Shown in pieces: positions 1-6,610 of a DNA stretch of 12,389 nt. Origin of the DNA: a bacterium (lineage in GTDB: Bacteria > Cyanobacteriota > Vampirovibrionia > Gastranaerophilales > Gastranaerophilaceae). Both the position numbers and the translations under genes were made by a program. The notes beneath the pieces are model-generated. The model had not been told where the DNA came from. It saw nothing but the letters and a program-made list of their open reading frames with translations, and did not search any database. How positions within the stretch are numbered: the first letter of the stretch is position 1; the number at the start of each line of letters is the position of its first letter. Location of the stretch: contig JAFUUT010000007.1 of assembly GCA_017477685.1 (NCBI GenBank), forward strand, positions 1 through 12,389, read 5' to 3'.

Positions 1-180
1 CCTAATTATGACAAGATTAAAAAATTAGGAGACTATATTCTTGTCAAACAGAATAAAAAGTATGGAGTTCTTGATAGTGAAGGGAATTTCATCAGCGAGA
101 TTATATATAGTGATGTAAAACTTGAAAGAAATAAATTGAAAGGCTTAAAACATAAAAATAACTGGGTGGATATTTTGTAA
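1..180 (+). CDS. C-terminal fragment of a WG-repeat-like protein (5' end outside window)
   Basis: The open frame enters from the left edge in frame 1 and ends with TAA at 178-180, leaving 59 residues. The visible part reads like one or two WG-type beta repeats: a Y-D-K-I-K motif, then 'YILVKQNKKYGVLDSEGNF', then 'IIYSDV'. This matches the usual pattern of WG repeats (YDxI...L..VxxNGKWGVIDxxG..I...Y), with KYG in place of KWG. The family is common in AT-rich gut bacteria, generally as repeat arrays of unknown binding function. The N-terminus, any signal peptide and the number of repeats cannot be seen. The gene lies in the same direction as the histidine kinase but has its own stop, and a promoter appears to lie in the short gap. 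Another beta-propeller-like repeat family remains possible. Confidence 0.6.
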   Translation, partial: PNYDKIKKLGDYILVKQNKKYGVLDSEGNFISEIIYSDVKLERNKLKGLKHKNNWVDIL

Positions 181-184
181 AAAC

Positions 185-213
185 TTCACTTTTGTCTTGA
201 ATTGACCTATAAT
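185..213 (+). promoter_or_regulatory. Putative sigma70-type promoter giving a leaderless histidine kinase mRNA
   Basis: TTCACT (185-190), a 17-nt spacer and a perfect TATAAT (208-213) are followed by exactly 6 nt and then ATG at 220. The predicted +1 therefore coincides with the A of the start codon. No Shine-Dalgarno motif exists between the -10 and the ATG. The -35 matches consensus at only four of six positions, so the call rests mainly on the -10. Confidence 0.55.
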
Positions 214-219
214 TTTGAT

Positions 220-1878
220 ATGAAAAAGTTTGACTTTTTTAATCAGTATAGGGATCCGGTAATTATTGTAAGGGATTATGAAGATGTTGTTTTTCGAAAC
301 AATGTTTTTTGTCGTGTTTTCAAACAGTTTGATACACTTAAAAAATTCGCTCATCGCATGAATTTTGACATGTGTCCTATGGATAGTGAAAATGTGGATT
401 TGTTCTCTCCGATATTTCAGGCGATAATTTCTAAAGAAAACTTTTTTGCCGTTGTATCATATTCCTCTGCGCCCGGTGAAACCGTATACTACGAAATGAC
501 GACCGTAAAACGCGGTAGATACACAATATTCTTTTTTACGGATATTAGTTCAAATGTAATGTTAGAAAATAATATTGAAGAACAAAAGAAATTCAAAGAA
601 AAATTATCAAAATTGCAGGATGAAAATGATGAACTCCAAAAAATTCGTCAAAAGGCACAAACTCAGGCCTTTAAGATTGCATTAATAAATAAGGTTTCTA
701 ATATTATAAGAGAATCTATGAATATTTCGGATATTTTGAATTCGGTTTTGAAAGAACTTTCTATAATGTTTGGCTGCTTCCGTGCTTATTACGCTTTTTC
801 TCAAGAGGACGGGACATTCAAAATTGCAGAATGCTATGGCGAAAATGATATCCAAAATGAATCAATTCTTTTTGATAATTATGTAATGGAAAAACTTCAT
901 AATCGCGAGATTTCGACCGGTTATTCAATGGCGGAATATATTGGGGCTGCTCCTTTCAAGCAATCTGTGCTGCGGATTGTTGTTCCTATTTTTCATATTC
1001 AGAAAATGATGGGAGTTTTGGTATTATTGAGTTATCAAAAACGTGAACTTAATGAAGAAATCGAAATTCTCGATGCAGTTTCTTCTCAACTCGGTAACGC
1101 AATTATAAGAGCGGAACTTTACCAAAAAAATATGCAGAATGTGAAAGAGTTAAGAAAAGCATTAACTGAATTGAAAGAAACGCAATTGCAATTGATAAAT
1201 TCTGAAAAAATGGCGTCATTAGGTCAGCTAGTGGCGGGAATTGCGCATGAAATAAATACTCCTGTTGCTTCTATTAAGTCCAATAATGAAATTTTGACAA
1301 AATTACTTTCAAAAATTGAGCAAGAAGATATAAAAGATATGTTTTCTCAAATAAATTCAATAGATAAAGAAGCTATTGACAGAATAAGTAAGATAGTTTC
1401 TTCTTTGAAAAAGTTTGTTCGTCTTGATGAGGCACAACTTCAGGAAGCTGATATCAATAAAGAAATGGATTTGACCCTCGAAATTATCAGGCATGAAACA
1501 AAAAATAAAGTTGAAATAGAAAAACATTATGGTGATATTCCTATGATAAAATGCTATCCGAACATGCTTAATCAAGTATTTACAAATATTCTTGTAAACG
1601 CCTGCCAAGCTATTGAAACACAAGGAAAAATAGTTATAACAACTTCTTATGAAAATTCAAATTTAATTATTAAAATCAGAGATAACGGAAAAGGAATACC
1701 AAAAGAAGATTTGAATAAAATTTTTACTGTCGGATATACTACAAAAGGTGTAGGCGTAGGCACAGGATTAGGGCTTGCAATAAGCCAAAAGATTATTGCA
1801 AAACACAATGGTGAAATCCATGTAACAAGTGAGGTTGGGGTAGGTACGGAATTTATTATTACTCTCAAATGTGAGTAA
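220..1878 (+). CDS. Soluble PAS/GAF sensor histidine kinase (orphan)
   Basis: This 552-aa protein has no transmembrane segment, so it is probably a cytoplasmic sensor. In order it shows a PAS-like N-terminal region (about 8-110), a Lys/Glu-rich coiled coil (about 115-150), a GAF-like domain (about 155-300), a second helix (about 305-330), a HisKA dimerisation domain and a HATPase_c domain. The H box is 'GQLVAGIAHEINTP' with phospho-acceptor His343. The N box is 'NQVFTNILVNACQAI' (Asn456, Asn460), G1 is 'DNGKGIP' (488-494), the F box is 'IFTVGYTT' and G2 is 'GVGTGLGLA' (512-520), so all ATP-binding motifs are intact. The HEINTP box resembles cyanobacterial-style kinases. A TTG at 202 would add six residues, but it lies upstream of the predicted transcription start, so ATG 220 is preferred. 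No response regulator is adjacent, so its partner and signal are unknown. Confidence 0.9.
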   Translation: MKKFDFFNQYRDPVIIVRDYEDVVFRNNVFCRVFKQFDTLKKFAHRMNFDMCPMDSENVDLFSPIFQAIISKENFFAVVSYSSAPGETVYYEMTTVKRGRYTIFFFTDISSNVMLENNIEEQKKFKEKLSKLQDENDELQKIRQKAQTQAFKIALINKVSNIIRESMNISDILNSVLKELSIMFGCFRAYYAFSQEDGTFKIAECYGENDIQNESILFDNYVMEKLHNREISTGYSMAEYIGAAPFKQSVLRIVVPIFHIQKMMGVLVLLSYQKRELNEEIEILDAVSSQLGNAIIRAELYQKNMQNVKELRKALTELKETQLQLINSEKMASLGQLVAGIAHEINTPVASIKSNNEILTKLLSKIEQEDIKDMFSQINSIDKEAIDRISKIVSSLKKFVRLDEAQLQEADINKEMDLTLEIIRHETKNKVEIEKHYGDIPMIKCYPNMLNQVFTNILVNACQAIETQGKIVITTSYENSNLIIKIRDNGKGIPKEDLNKIFTVGYTTKGVGVGTGLGLAISQKIIAKHNGEIHVTSEVGVGTEFIITLKCE

Positions 1879-2212
1879 TAAAATGTTACAAAATTGAAAT
1901 ATTTTTACCCCTCTATAACTGTATTATACATATTTTTATAAAAACATTATACAAAATTTGTAAAAATATTTAGTTGGTCAAGGTAGAAAATGAAAAAATG
2001 TGTTAATATAAAACTACCGAATGATTAAGTGTCGGAATTACCCTTAATAAAATTACACTGTGTAACCGTTGTACAAAGGAATAAAAATAATAAAATATTA
2101 TGAATTGTAAACAAATATAACAAAAGTATTACTAAAATAGCAATTATTTTCACAAATTATTTTTTATATATAAGTAAGTAGTGTGAATAATTTTATGTGT
2201 CGGAGGAAAATA
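1879..2212. other. 334-nt AT-rich intergenic region with inverted repeats
   Basis: No convincing gene is present here. It contains a perfect 12-bp inverted repeat (1897-1908 with 1960-1971, arm AAATATTTTTAC), a short A/T palindrome near 1933-1944, and a 13-bp palindrome at 2053-2065. Several weak -35/-10 pairs can be drawn (for example TTGTAC 2069-2074 with TAAAAT 2091-2096), but none is clearly better than the others. The promoter of the HEAT-repeat gene must lie somewhere here if that gene is transcribed separately. The length is unusual for this compact segment and suggests a long 5' leader or several regulatory sites. Confidence 0.5.
2053..2065. promoter_or_regulatory. 13-bp palindrome, possible operator
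   Basis: TTACAC-T-GTGTAA is a perfect 6-bp inverted repeat around a central T. It is the most GC-containing symmetric element in an otherwise A/T-dominated leader, about 150 nt upstream of the HEAT-repeat start codon. The size and symmetry fit a binding site for a dimeric repressor or activator. It is too short to be a stable RNA hairpin or terminator. The role is inferred from symmetry and position only. Confidence 0.3.
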
Positions 2213-3070
2213 ATGACAATTAGTGTGAACAGTAAGAAAAAACAAGTTAAAAAGTCTTTTGATGAATTACTTAATGATTTAAGAACAAGTAATTCTGAAA
2301 AGGTTCGTTACAACGCTGCTCGTATTTTGGGCGAAATGGGAGATTCCAAAGCTGTTGAACCTTTGATTGATGTTCTTAAACATGATAAAAATGGTTCTGT
2401 AAGACTTTATGCTGCTCGTGCATTGGGTGAGCTTGGTGATTCAAAAGCTACACTTCATTTGATTGAATCTTTACGTGAAGACAGAAATGTTGACGTAAGA
2501 GTTCGTGCAGCAAGAGCATTAGGCCGTTTAGGCGGTGCAATCGTAGTTGAACCATTAGTGGAAGCATTGAATGATGAAAATCCTCAAGTTTGTATCACTG
2601 CAACAGATGCTTTAATTGAAATTGGTGATGTTGCAACAGATGCTTTGATTGAATCTTTAGATCACGAAAAAGTTAATGTAAGATGTGATGCAACAAGAGC
2701 TCTTGGTGAAATCGGTAATAAGAAAGCCGTAGATAAAGTTATCAATATGTTATATGACGAATGGGTAAATGTTCGTATATATGCCGTAACATCTTTGGGC
2801 AAATTGAGTGATGCAAAAGCTGTTCCTGCATTGATTGATGTTATGAAAAACCGCTCGGAAAATGAACTTGTAAGAGCCGGTGCAGCAGCTGCATTAGGTG
2901 TTCTTAGAGATACAAGAGCATTATTGCCTTTAAGAGAATTGATTATGGAAGCTGAAGAATTAGGTGAACTTGAAGATACAGCTTTGAAATCATTTAAAAA
3001 GATTATGGCTGCGAATTGGCAATCAATTCCAGGCGCAACCCCTGCTAAAAAACCTGCAGGTGTATTCTAA
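2213..3070 (+). CDS. HEAT-repeat (PBS-lyase type) protein
   Basis: This 285-aa all-helical solenoid protein contains about seven tandem repeats of roughly 30 residues from about 29 to 247. Each follows the EZ-HEAT/PBS-lyase pattern 'VRxxAARALGELGDxxAVxPLIxxL', for example around 31-56, 63-88, 96-120, 155-182, 187-212 and 220-245. The tail is a short Pro/Ala/Lys segment (272-285). There is no signal peptide or membrane helix, so it is probably a cytoplasmic protein-protein scaffold. In photosynthetic cyanobacteria this repeat type occurs in phycobilin lyases such as CpcE/CpcF, but nothing phycobilisome-related is present here and that role is not inferred. The start at ATG 2213 is chosen because a strong SD, CGGAGG (2201-2206), sits 6 nt upstream. 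A GTG at 2183 in frame would place the SD inside the gene. The gene ends in a strong terminator, so it is probably monocistronic. Confidence 0.9.
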   Translation: MTISVNSKKKQVKKSFDELLNDLRTSNSEKVRYNAARILGEMGDSKAVEPLIDVLKHDKNGSVRLYAARALGELGDSKATLHLIESLREDRNVDVRVRAARALGRLGGAIVVEPLVEALNDENPQVCITATDALIEIGDVATDALIESLDHEKVNVRCDATRALGEIGNKKAVDKVINMLYDEWVNVRIYAVTSLGKLSDAKAVPALIDVMKNRSENELVRAGAAAALGVLRDTRALLPLRELIMEAEELGELEDTALKSFKKIMAANWQSIPGATPAKKPAGVF

Positions 3071-3097
3071 TTGACAAAGAATATAAGCTGCATAGCT

Positions 3098-3132
3098 AAT
3101 AAAAACGGTCTTTACACAAGACCGTTTTTATT
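3098..3132 (+). terminator. Rho-independent terminator after the HEAT-repeat gene
   Basis: A perfect 12-bp stem (AAAAACGGTCTT 3101-3112 with AAGACCGTTTTT 3118-3129) closes a 5-nt loop. It is extended by further A-T pairs and followed by a T-rich stretch. The A-tract on the left arm would also allow function on the minus strand. It separates the HEAT-repeat gene from the acyltransferase gene. Confidence 0.9.
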
Positions 3133-3189
3133 TTATGTTGTAAATGTTAATGTTTATTAAAAAAGGTTTCTTTTTATTTGTTATTGGGT

Positions 3190-3195
3190 TAAAAT
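3190..3195 (+). promoter_or_regulatory. -10 element placed for leaderless transcription of the acyltransferase
   Basis: TAAAAT lies exactly 6 nt before ATG 3202, so the predicted +1 falls on the start codon. No purine-rich SD precedes the ATG. No convincing -35 was found (the 17-nt position reads TTTCTT), so the call depends on the -10 and on the same spacing recurring at other genes in this window. Confidence 0.4.
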
Positions 3196-3201
3196 CATAC
3201 T

Positions 3202-4023
3202 ATGTCTAAAGGGGAAAAGTTATATTTAGATGTGCCGCCCACAAAAGCTCGCGGCAAGGAGGAAAAGTTTAAACCGGCTAAAACTAATAAGTTTTGGCTT
3301 ACTATTGCCAGTTTATTTTTCTTCAATATGCTTCAAAATCGTTTTTATGCAATGAGATATAATGGTGTTGAGAATTACAAAAACAGAGATAAAGAAGTTC
3401 CGACTATTATGTTTTCGCCTCATTGCAATTGGTGGGACGGAATTGTTATGTACAATATTACTCACCGTATTTGCCACAAAGAAATTCGTTTGATGGTTGA
3501 AGAATTGAATAGATTTCCTCTTTTGAGACGTGGTGGTGCGTATTCTGTTAATAAAAAATCTGCTCAATCTGCAATGAAAGCTTTGAAATATTCTGTAGAT
3601 TTGTTGAAAGATTTAAGAAATCAGTTATGTATATTTCCTCAGGGGATTATCAGACCTCCGCATTACAGACCGATTGAATTTCAAACAGGACTTGCTTATA
3701 TTGCGCAGAGTGCTGTAAAAAAATACGGCAAAGTTAATTTGATTCCGATAGCGGTTGATTATTGTTTTTTGAGAGATAATCGTCCGGAAGTTATTGTAGA
3801 TTTTGGAAAATGTATTGAACTTACCGATAAGAATATCGATAGACATGAATATACAAAATTCCTTGAAAAAGCATTGGAAATAGTTTGTGATGAGCAATAT
3901 CAAAATATTTCAACAGGCAAAGTTGAAGAATATGATATTTTGTTCAAACAGCATCTAAAATGGTACAGGAGAATTGAACAGCGTTTGAAAAGCATTGATT
4001 TGCCTGAAGTTGCAGACGTTTAA
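3202..4023 (+). CDS. Lysophospholipid/glycerol-phosphate acyltransferase (PlsC-like)
   Basis: This 273-aa protein belongs to the PlsC/LPLAT superfamily, which transfers acyl groups to lysophosphatidate or related acceptors at the membrane. Motif I is 'FSPHCNWWDG', giving the HX4D pair His74/Asp79. A motif II-like segment is 'GGAYSVNKK' (111-119), motif III is 'FPQG' (145-148) and motif IV is 'LIPIAVDY' (180-187). A hydrophobic stretch at about 31-46 could anchor it to the inner membrane. Motif III normally reads FPEG, and the Glu-to-Gln change is notable because that Glu helps bind the acceptor phosphate, so the acceptor may be different. The basic N-terminal 30 residues are not part of the catalytic fold. 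The ATG at 3202 has no SD and is probably leaderless. The next gene is 78 nt downstream with its own SD. The exact substrate cannot be assigned. Confidence 0.8.
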   Translation: MSKGEKLYLDVPPTKARGKEEKFKPAKTNKFWLTIASLFFFNMLQNRFYAMRYNGVENYKNRDKEVPTIMFSPHCNWWDGIVMYNITHRICHKEIRLMVEELNRFPLLRRGGAYSVNKKSAQSAMKALKYSVDLLKDLRNQLCIFPQGIIRPPHYRPIEFQTGLAYIAQSAVKKYGKVNLIPIAVDYCFLRDNRPEVIVDFGKCIELTDKNIDRHEYTKFLEKALEIVCDEQYQNISTGKVEEYDILFKQHLKWYRRIEQRLKSIDLPEVADV

Positions 4024-4062
4024 CATTTTTTAATATATAGGCAATTTTCGTGTGGCAAAACA

Positions 4063-4091
4063 CTTTATTAATACATAGGATATTAATAAAG
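4063..4091 (+). promoter_or_regulatory. AU-rich hairpin overlapping the Shine-Dalgarno of the 167-aa gene
   Basis: A perfect 11-bp inverted repeat (CTTTATTAATA 4063-4073, TATTAATAAAG 4081-4091) encloses a 7-nt loop. The right arm ends in the first G of the SD run AAAGGGG that serves ATG 4102. In RNA the stem would be ten A-U pairs plus one C-G, a weak structure touching the ribosome site. It could tune translation or be a DNA operator. There is no trailing T-run, so it is not a terminator. Confidence 0.45.
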
Positions 4092-4101
4092 GGGAAAAAT
4101 T

Positions 4102-4605
4102 ATGCCAATAGATAACAAAATTTCTGTATCAACATTTCAAAATGTTGATGGTTCCAATTTTACAACTGCCGGAGCTGAAACAGGTATAAAGGGTGATAAA
4201 GGGTCTTTAAGTTTTTATGGCGGTATTGGTACGAACTTTACCAAAGGTTCAACCGGTGTTGTTTTTGATTTTAAAGGAAGTGTAAATTATGGCAACACTC
4301 CTTTAAGCGGTGCCGTTCGTATAAGAAACAATATCAACGGAAATGATCCTCATGCACAAATCAGGGTTCAGCCTGCAACTGTAACTATTCCTGTTGCCGA
4401 AAATGCTAAAGTTTATGCTACTCCTTATATGGCAACAAAAATAAGTTACAAAACCGGTGATACAAATACTAAATTTGGAGTTTTCAGCGGTGTTTCGCAA
4501 AAAGTCGGCAAAGTAAGTGTATTTGTTGAGGGACAGTTATATGATTTAACTAAAGTCAACAAATCTACTGTAGGTGTAAACGGTGGAATATCAATTCCGT
4601 TTTAG
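4102..4605 (+). CDS. Unrecognised 167-aa glycine-rich beta protein, barrel-like
   Basis: I do not recognise this family. The sequence is dominated by short alternating polar/hydrophobic strands separated by Gly, Asn and Asp turns, for example 'LSFYGGIGTNF', 'VVFDFKGSVNY', 'LSGAVRIRNN', 'TKFGVFSGVSQ' and 'VSVFVEGQLYDL'. It ends in 'GGISIPF', with a C-terminal Phe as in outer-membrane beta-barrels. It has no N-terminal signal peptide or hydrophobic helix (it starts MPIDNKISVSTF), which argues against ordinary Sec export to the outer membrane. It contains no cysteine. The SD GGGG (4091-4094) supports ATG 4102, with no in-frame alternative nearby. The gene is 78 nt downstream of the acyltransferase, and its stop is only 2 nt from the lepA stop on the other strand. 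A membrane-associated or secreted structural role is plausible but not shown. Confidence 0.7.
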   Translation: MPIDNKISVSTFQNVDGSNFTTAGAETGIKGDKGSLSFYGGIGTNFTKGSTGVVFDFKGSVNYGNTPLSGAVRIRNNINGNDPHAQIRVQPATVTIPVAENAKVYATPYMATKISYKTGDTNTKFGVFSGVSQKVGKVSVFVEGQLYDLTKVNKSTVGVNGGISIPF

Positions 4606-4607
4606 AA

Positions 4608-6410
4608 TTATTCTTCGTCAAGGCTCAAAATAGCCATGAATGCTTCTTGCGGAATTTCAACGCTTCCGACAGATTTCATACGTTTTTTACCGCGTTTTTG
4701 TTTTTCTAAAAGTTTACGTTTACGGGTAATATCACCGCCGTAACATTTTGCCAAAACGTTTTTGCGCATTGCTTTAATATTTGTACGTGCAATTATTCTT
4801 CCTCCGACAGCAGCCTGAATAGGAACTTCAAACAGTTGTTTCGGGATAATTTCTTTTAATTTTACGGTGAGTTTTTGTCCGATATAGTATGCGCTGTCTG
4901 TATGGCAGATAACTGATAGTGCGTCAACAACTTCACCTGATAGCATGATATCAAGTTTTACTAGGTTTGAACGCTTGTATCCGCAAAATTCGTAATCCAT
5001 ACTTGCATAACCTTTTGTGCGGGATTTCAATTGGTCATAAAAATCTGTAATAACTTCGCTCAATGGAATTTCGTATGTTAAATCCACACGAACTTTATCT
5101 AAATAGGTCATATTGATAAAGATTCCGCGTTTTGATTGCGCCAAGTCCATTAAAGTCCCGACATAATCGTTTGGAGCAAGAATTTGAACTTTTACATACG
5201 GTTCTTCGATAAAATCACGATACTGTGCATCAGGAAGATTTGACGGGTTATCAATATCTAAAACTTCCCCGTTTGTTTTATGAACTTTGTACACAACAGA
5301 CGGTGCGGTTGTAATAAGAGAAAGGTCATATTCTCTTTCAAGACGTTCTTGAATAATTTCCATATGGAGCATTCCAAGAAATCCGCATCTAAATCCGAAC
5401 CCCAATGCATTTGATGTTTCAGGTTCAAAAGTGATAGAACTGTCATTAAGTTTTAATTTTTCCAGAGCCTCTTTTAGATTTGCATAATCTTCATTATCAA
5501 CAGGGTAAAGCCCCGAAAATACCATAGGCAAAGCTTCTTTATATCCCGGTAATGGTTCTGATGCGGGGTTTTCAACGGTTGTCAAAGTATCACCCACAAA
5601 TCTTGTCAACTCTTTAATTGACCCTGCAAAATACCCTACATCTCCGCAGCGGAGTTGTTTTACCGGTACTCTTTGCGGGTTTTGATATCCTAGCTCAACG
5701 ATTTCGCATTCTTTCCCTGTTGCCATAAATTTTACTTTATCGCCGACATTCATAACGCCGTCAACAACTTTAAAATAGCATACTGTGCCTAAATATTGGT
5801 CATATACACTATCAAAAATCAATGCTCTAAGCGGTTTATCCGTATTGTCAACAGGTGCAGGAACATAATCTACAATAGCTTCTAAAACTTCTTCTATTCC
5901 CTCGCCTGTTTTTGCGCTGACAGGGATTGCAATAGAAGTATCAAGTCCCAAAATTTCTTCTATCTCTGCTTTAACTTTTTCCACATCGGCTGATGGCAGG
6001 TCAATTTTATTAATTACCGGAATAATTTCCAAATTTTGTTCGATTGCTAAATATACGTTGGCCAATGTTTGAGCTTCAACACCTTGAGTCGCGTCAACAA
6101 TCAATAATGCTCCCTCGCATGCAGCCAGAGAACGAGAAACTTCGTAAGAAAAATCAACGTGTCCGGGGGTATCAATAAGATTAAGCTCATATTCTTTACC
6201 ATTCTGAGCTTTATAGTTCATTCTTGCGGCGTTGAGCTTGATTGTAATTCCGCGTTCTCGCTCGATATCCATAGAATCCAAAAGCTGTTCTTGCATATCT
6301 CTTTGAGATACGGTGCCTGTTTTTTCTAAAAGTCTATCGGCAAGTGTTGATTTTCCGTGGTCAATATGGGCAATTATACAAAAATTTCTTACATTTTCAC
6401 GATTAGTCAT
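4608..6410 (-). CDS. lepA: Elongation factor 4 (LepA) GTPase
   Basis: This 600-aa protein has the full normal length of the family. It is a ribosome-associated translational GTPase that back-translocates or remodels stalled ribosomes and affects initiation and assembly. The G domain shows G1 'AHIDHGKST' (14-22), G2 'RGITIK', G3 'DTPGHVDF' with His84, G4 'NKID' (134-137) and G5 'SAKTGEG' (165-171). The middle region carries the LepA hallmark 'GFGFRCGFLGMLHMEIIQERLEREY'-type segment around 340-365. The C-terminal domain is complete, including the basic 'RKRKLLEKQKRGKKRMK' stretch that contacts tRNA/rRNA, and the protein ends near 'AILSLDEE'. ATG 6410 is the conserved start just before the NVRNF/CIIAHIDHGK region. 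There is no SD, and a perfect -10 lies 6 nt upstream, suggesting a leaderless mRNA. It faces the 167-aa gene tail to tail. Confidence 0.98.
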   Translation of the reverse strand: MTNRENVRNFCIIAHIDHGKSTLADRLLEKTGTVSQRDMQEQLLDSMDIERERGITIKLNAARMNYKAQNGKEYELNLIDTPGHVDFSYEVSRSLAACEGALLIVDATQGVEAQTLANVYLAIEQNLEIIPVINKIDLPSADVEKVKAEIEEILGLDTSIAIPVSAKTGEGIEEVLEAIVDYVPAPVDNTDKPLRALIFDSVYDQYLGTVCYFKVVDGVMNVGDKVKFMATGKECEIVELGYQNPQRVPVKQLRCGDVGYFAGSIKELTRFVGDTLTTVENPASEPLPGYKEALPMVFSGLYPVDNEDYANLKEALEKLKLNDSSITFEPETSNALGFGFRCGFLGMLHMEIIQERLEREYDLSLITTAPSVVYKVHKTNGEVLDIDNPSNLPDAQYRDFIEEPYVKVQILAPNDYVGTLMDLAQSKRGIFINMTYLDKVRVDLTYEIPLSEVITDFYDQLKSRTKGYASMDYEFCGYKRSNLVKLDIMLSGEVVDALSVICHTDSAYYIGQKLTVKLKEIIPKQLFEVPIQAAVGGRIIARTNIKAMRKNVLAKCYGGDITRKRKLLEKQKRGKKRMKSVGSVEIPQEAFMAILSLDEE

Positions 6411-6416
6411 AAGTTT

Positions 6417-6444
6417 ATTATATCCAAAAAAGTTTCAAACTCAA
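6417..6444 (-). promoter_or_regulatory. lepA promoter positioned for a leaderless transcript
   Basis: On the minus strand TTGAGT (6444-6439), a 16-nt spacer and a perfect TATAAT (6422-6417) are followed by AAACTT and then the ATG at 6410. The predicted transcription start falls on the start codon, and no SD is present. This is the best-formed of the leaderless-type promoters in the window. Confidence 0.6.
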
Positions 6445-6464
6445 TATATATATGTTTGAAAATA

Positions 6465-6537
6465 CCTCACCCCTAACCCCTCAGCTAACGCATACAGGCT
6501 CGCACGCTTCGCTTTGTATCCCCAAGGGGCGAGGGAG
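6465..6537. repeat. GC-rich imperfect palindromic intergenic repeat, copy 1 (long form)
   Basis: This is a sharply GC-rich island in AT-rich DNA. It begins CCTCACCCCTAACCCCTC (6465-6482) and ends GGGGCGAGGG (6526-6535). The ends are complementary (CCTCACCCC against GGGGCGAGG with one mismatch), so it can fold as a hairpin. A central 38-nt segment contains a weaker internal ATACA...TGTAT pair and a CCCCAAGGGG palindrome. The same end sequences recur inverted at 12062-12101. Repeats of the type CCCTCACCC...GGGCGAGGG are widespread non-coding intergenic elements. There is no coding capacity for a transposase. Confidence 0.7.
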
Positions 6538-6610
6538 AATAAAAATCCTCCAAATAATATATTTACCTATTGAAAATAAAATTGTATTATGTGTTATGCT
6601 GGGAGGATTT

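Noticed and set aside
202..219. TTG start for the histidine kinase
   Set aside because: No SD, and it lies upstream of the transcription start predicted from the TATAAT at 208-213.
1357..1868. Antisense open frames under the histidine kinase and other genes
   Set aside because: They have no SD, atypical composition and no recognisable domains. They are shadows of strongly supported genes on the opposite strand.
1990..2028. 12-codon ORF (MKKCVNIKLPND) with a weak AAGG upstream, possible leader peptide
   Set aside because: Too short, with no attenuator hairpin directly after it and no functional codon run. It is expected by chance in AT-rich DNA.
2183..2212. GTG start for the HEAT-repeat gene
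   Set aside because: The strong SD CGGAGG would lie inside the coding sequence. ATG 2213 is ideally spaced from it.
2213..3070. Phycobilin lyase (CpcE/CpcF) assignment for the HEAT-repeat protein
   Set aside because: The similarity is only in the generic repeat. No phycobiliprotein or pigment gene is present, and the likely lineage is non-photosynthetic.
4585..4604. Small GGAAT/ATTCC hairpin followed by GTTTT at the end of the 167-aa gene, as a terminator
   Set aside because: Only 5 bp of stem and a four-T run, inside coding sequence. Far weaker than the three real terminators in the window.
6452..6610. In-frame upstream extension of the 33-aa gene giving an 86-aa protein
   Set aside because: It runs through the GC-rich palindromic repeat, has no SD at its first ATG, and the clear SD sits directly before ATG 6611.
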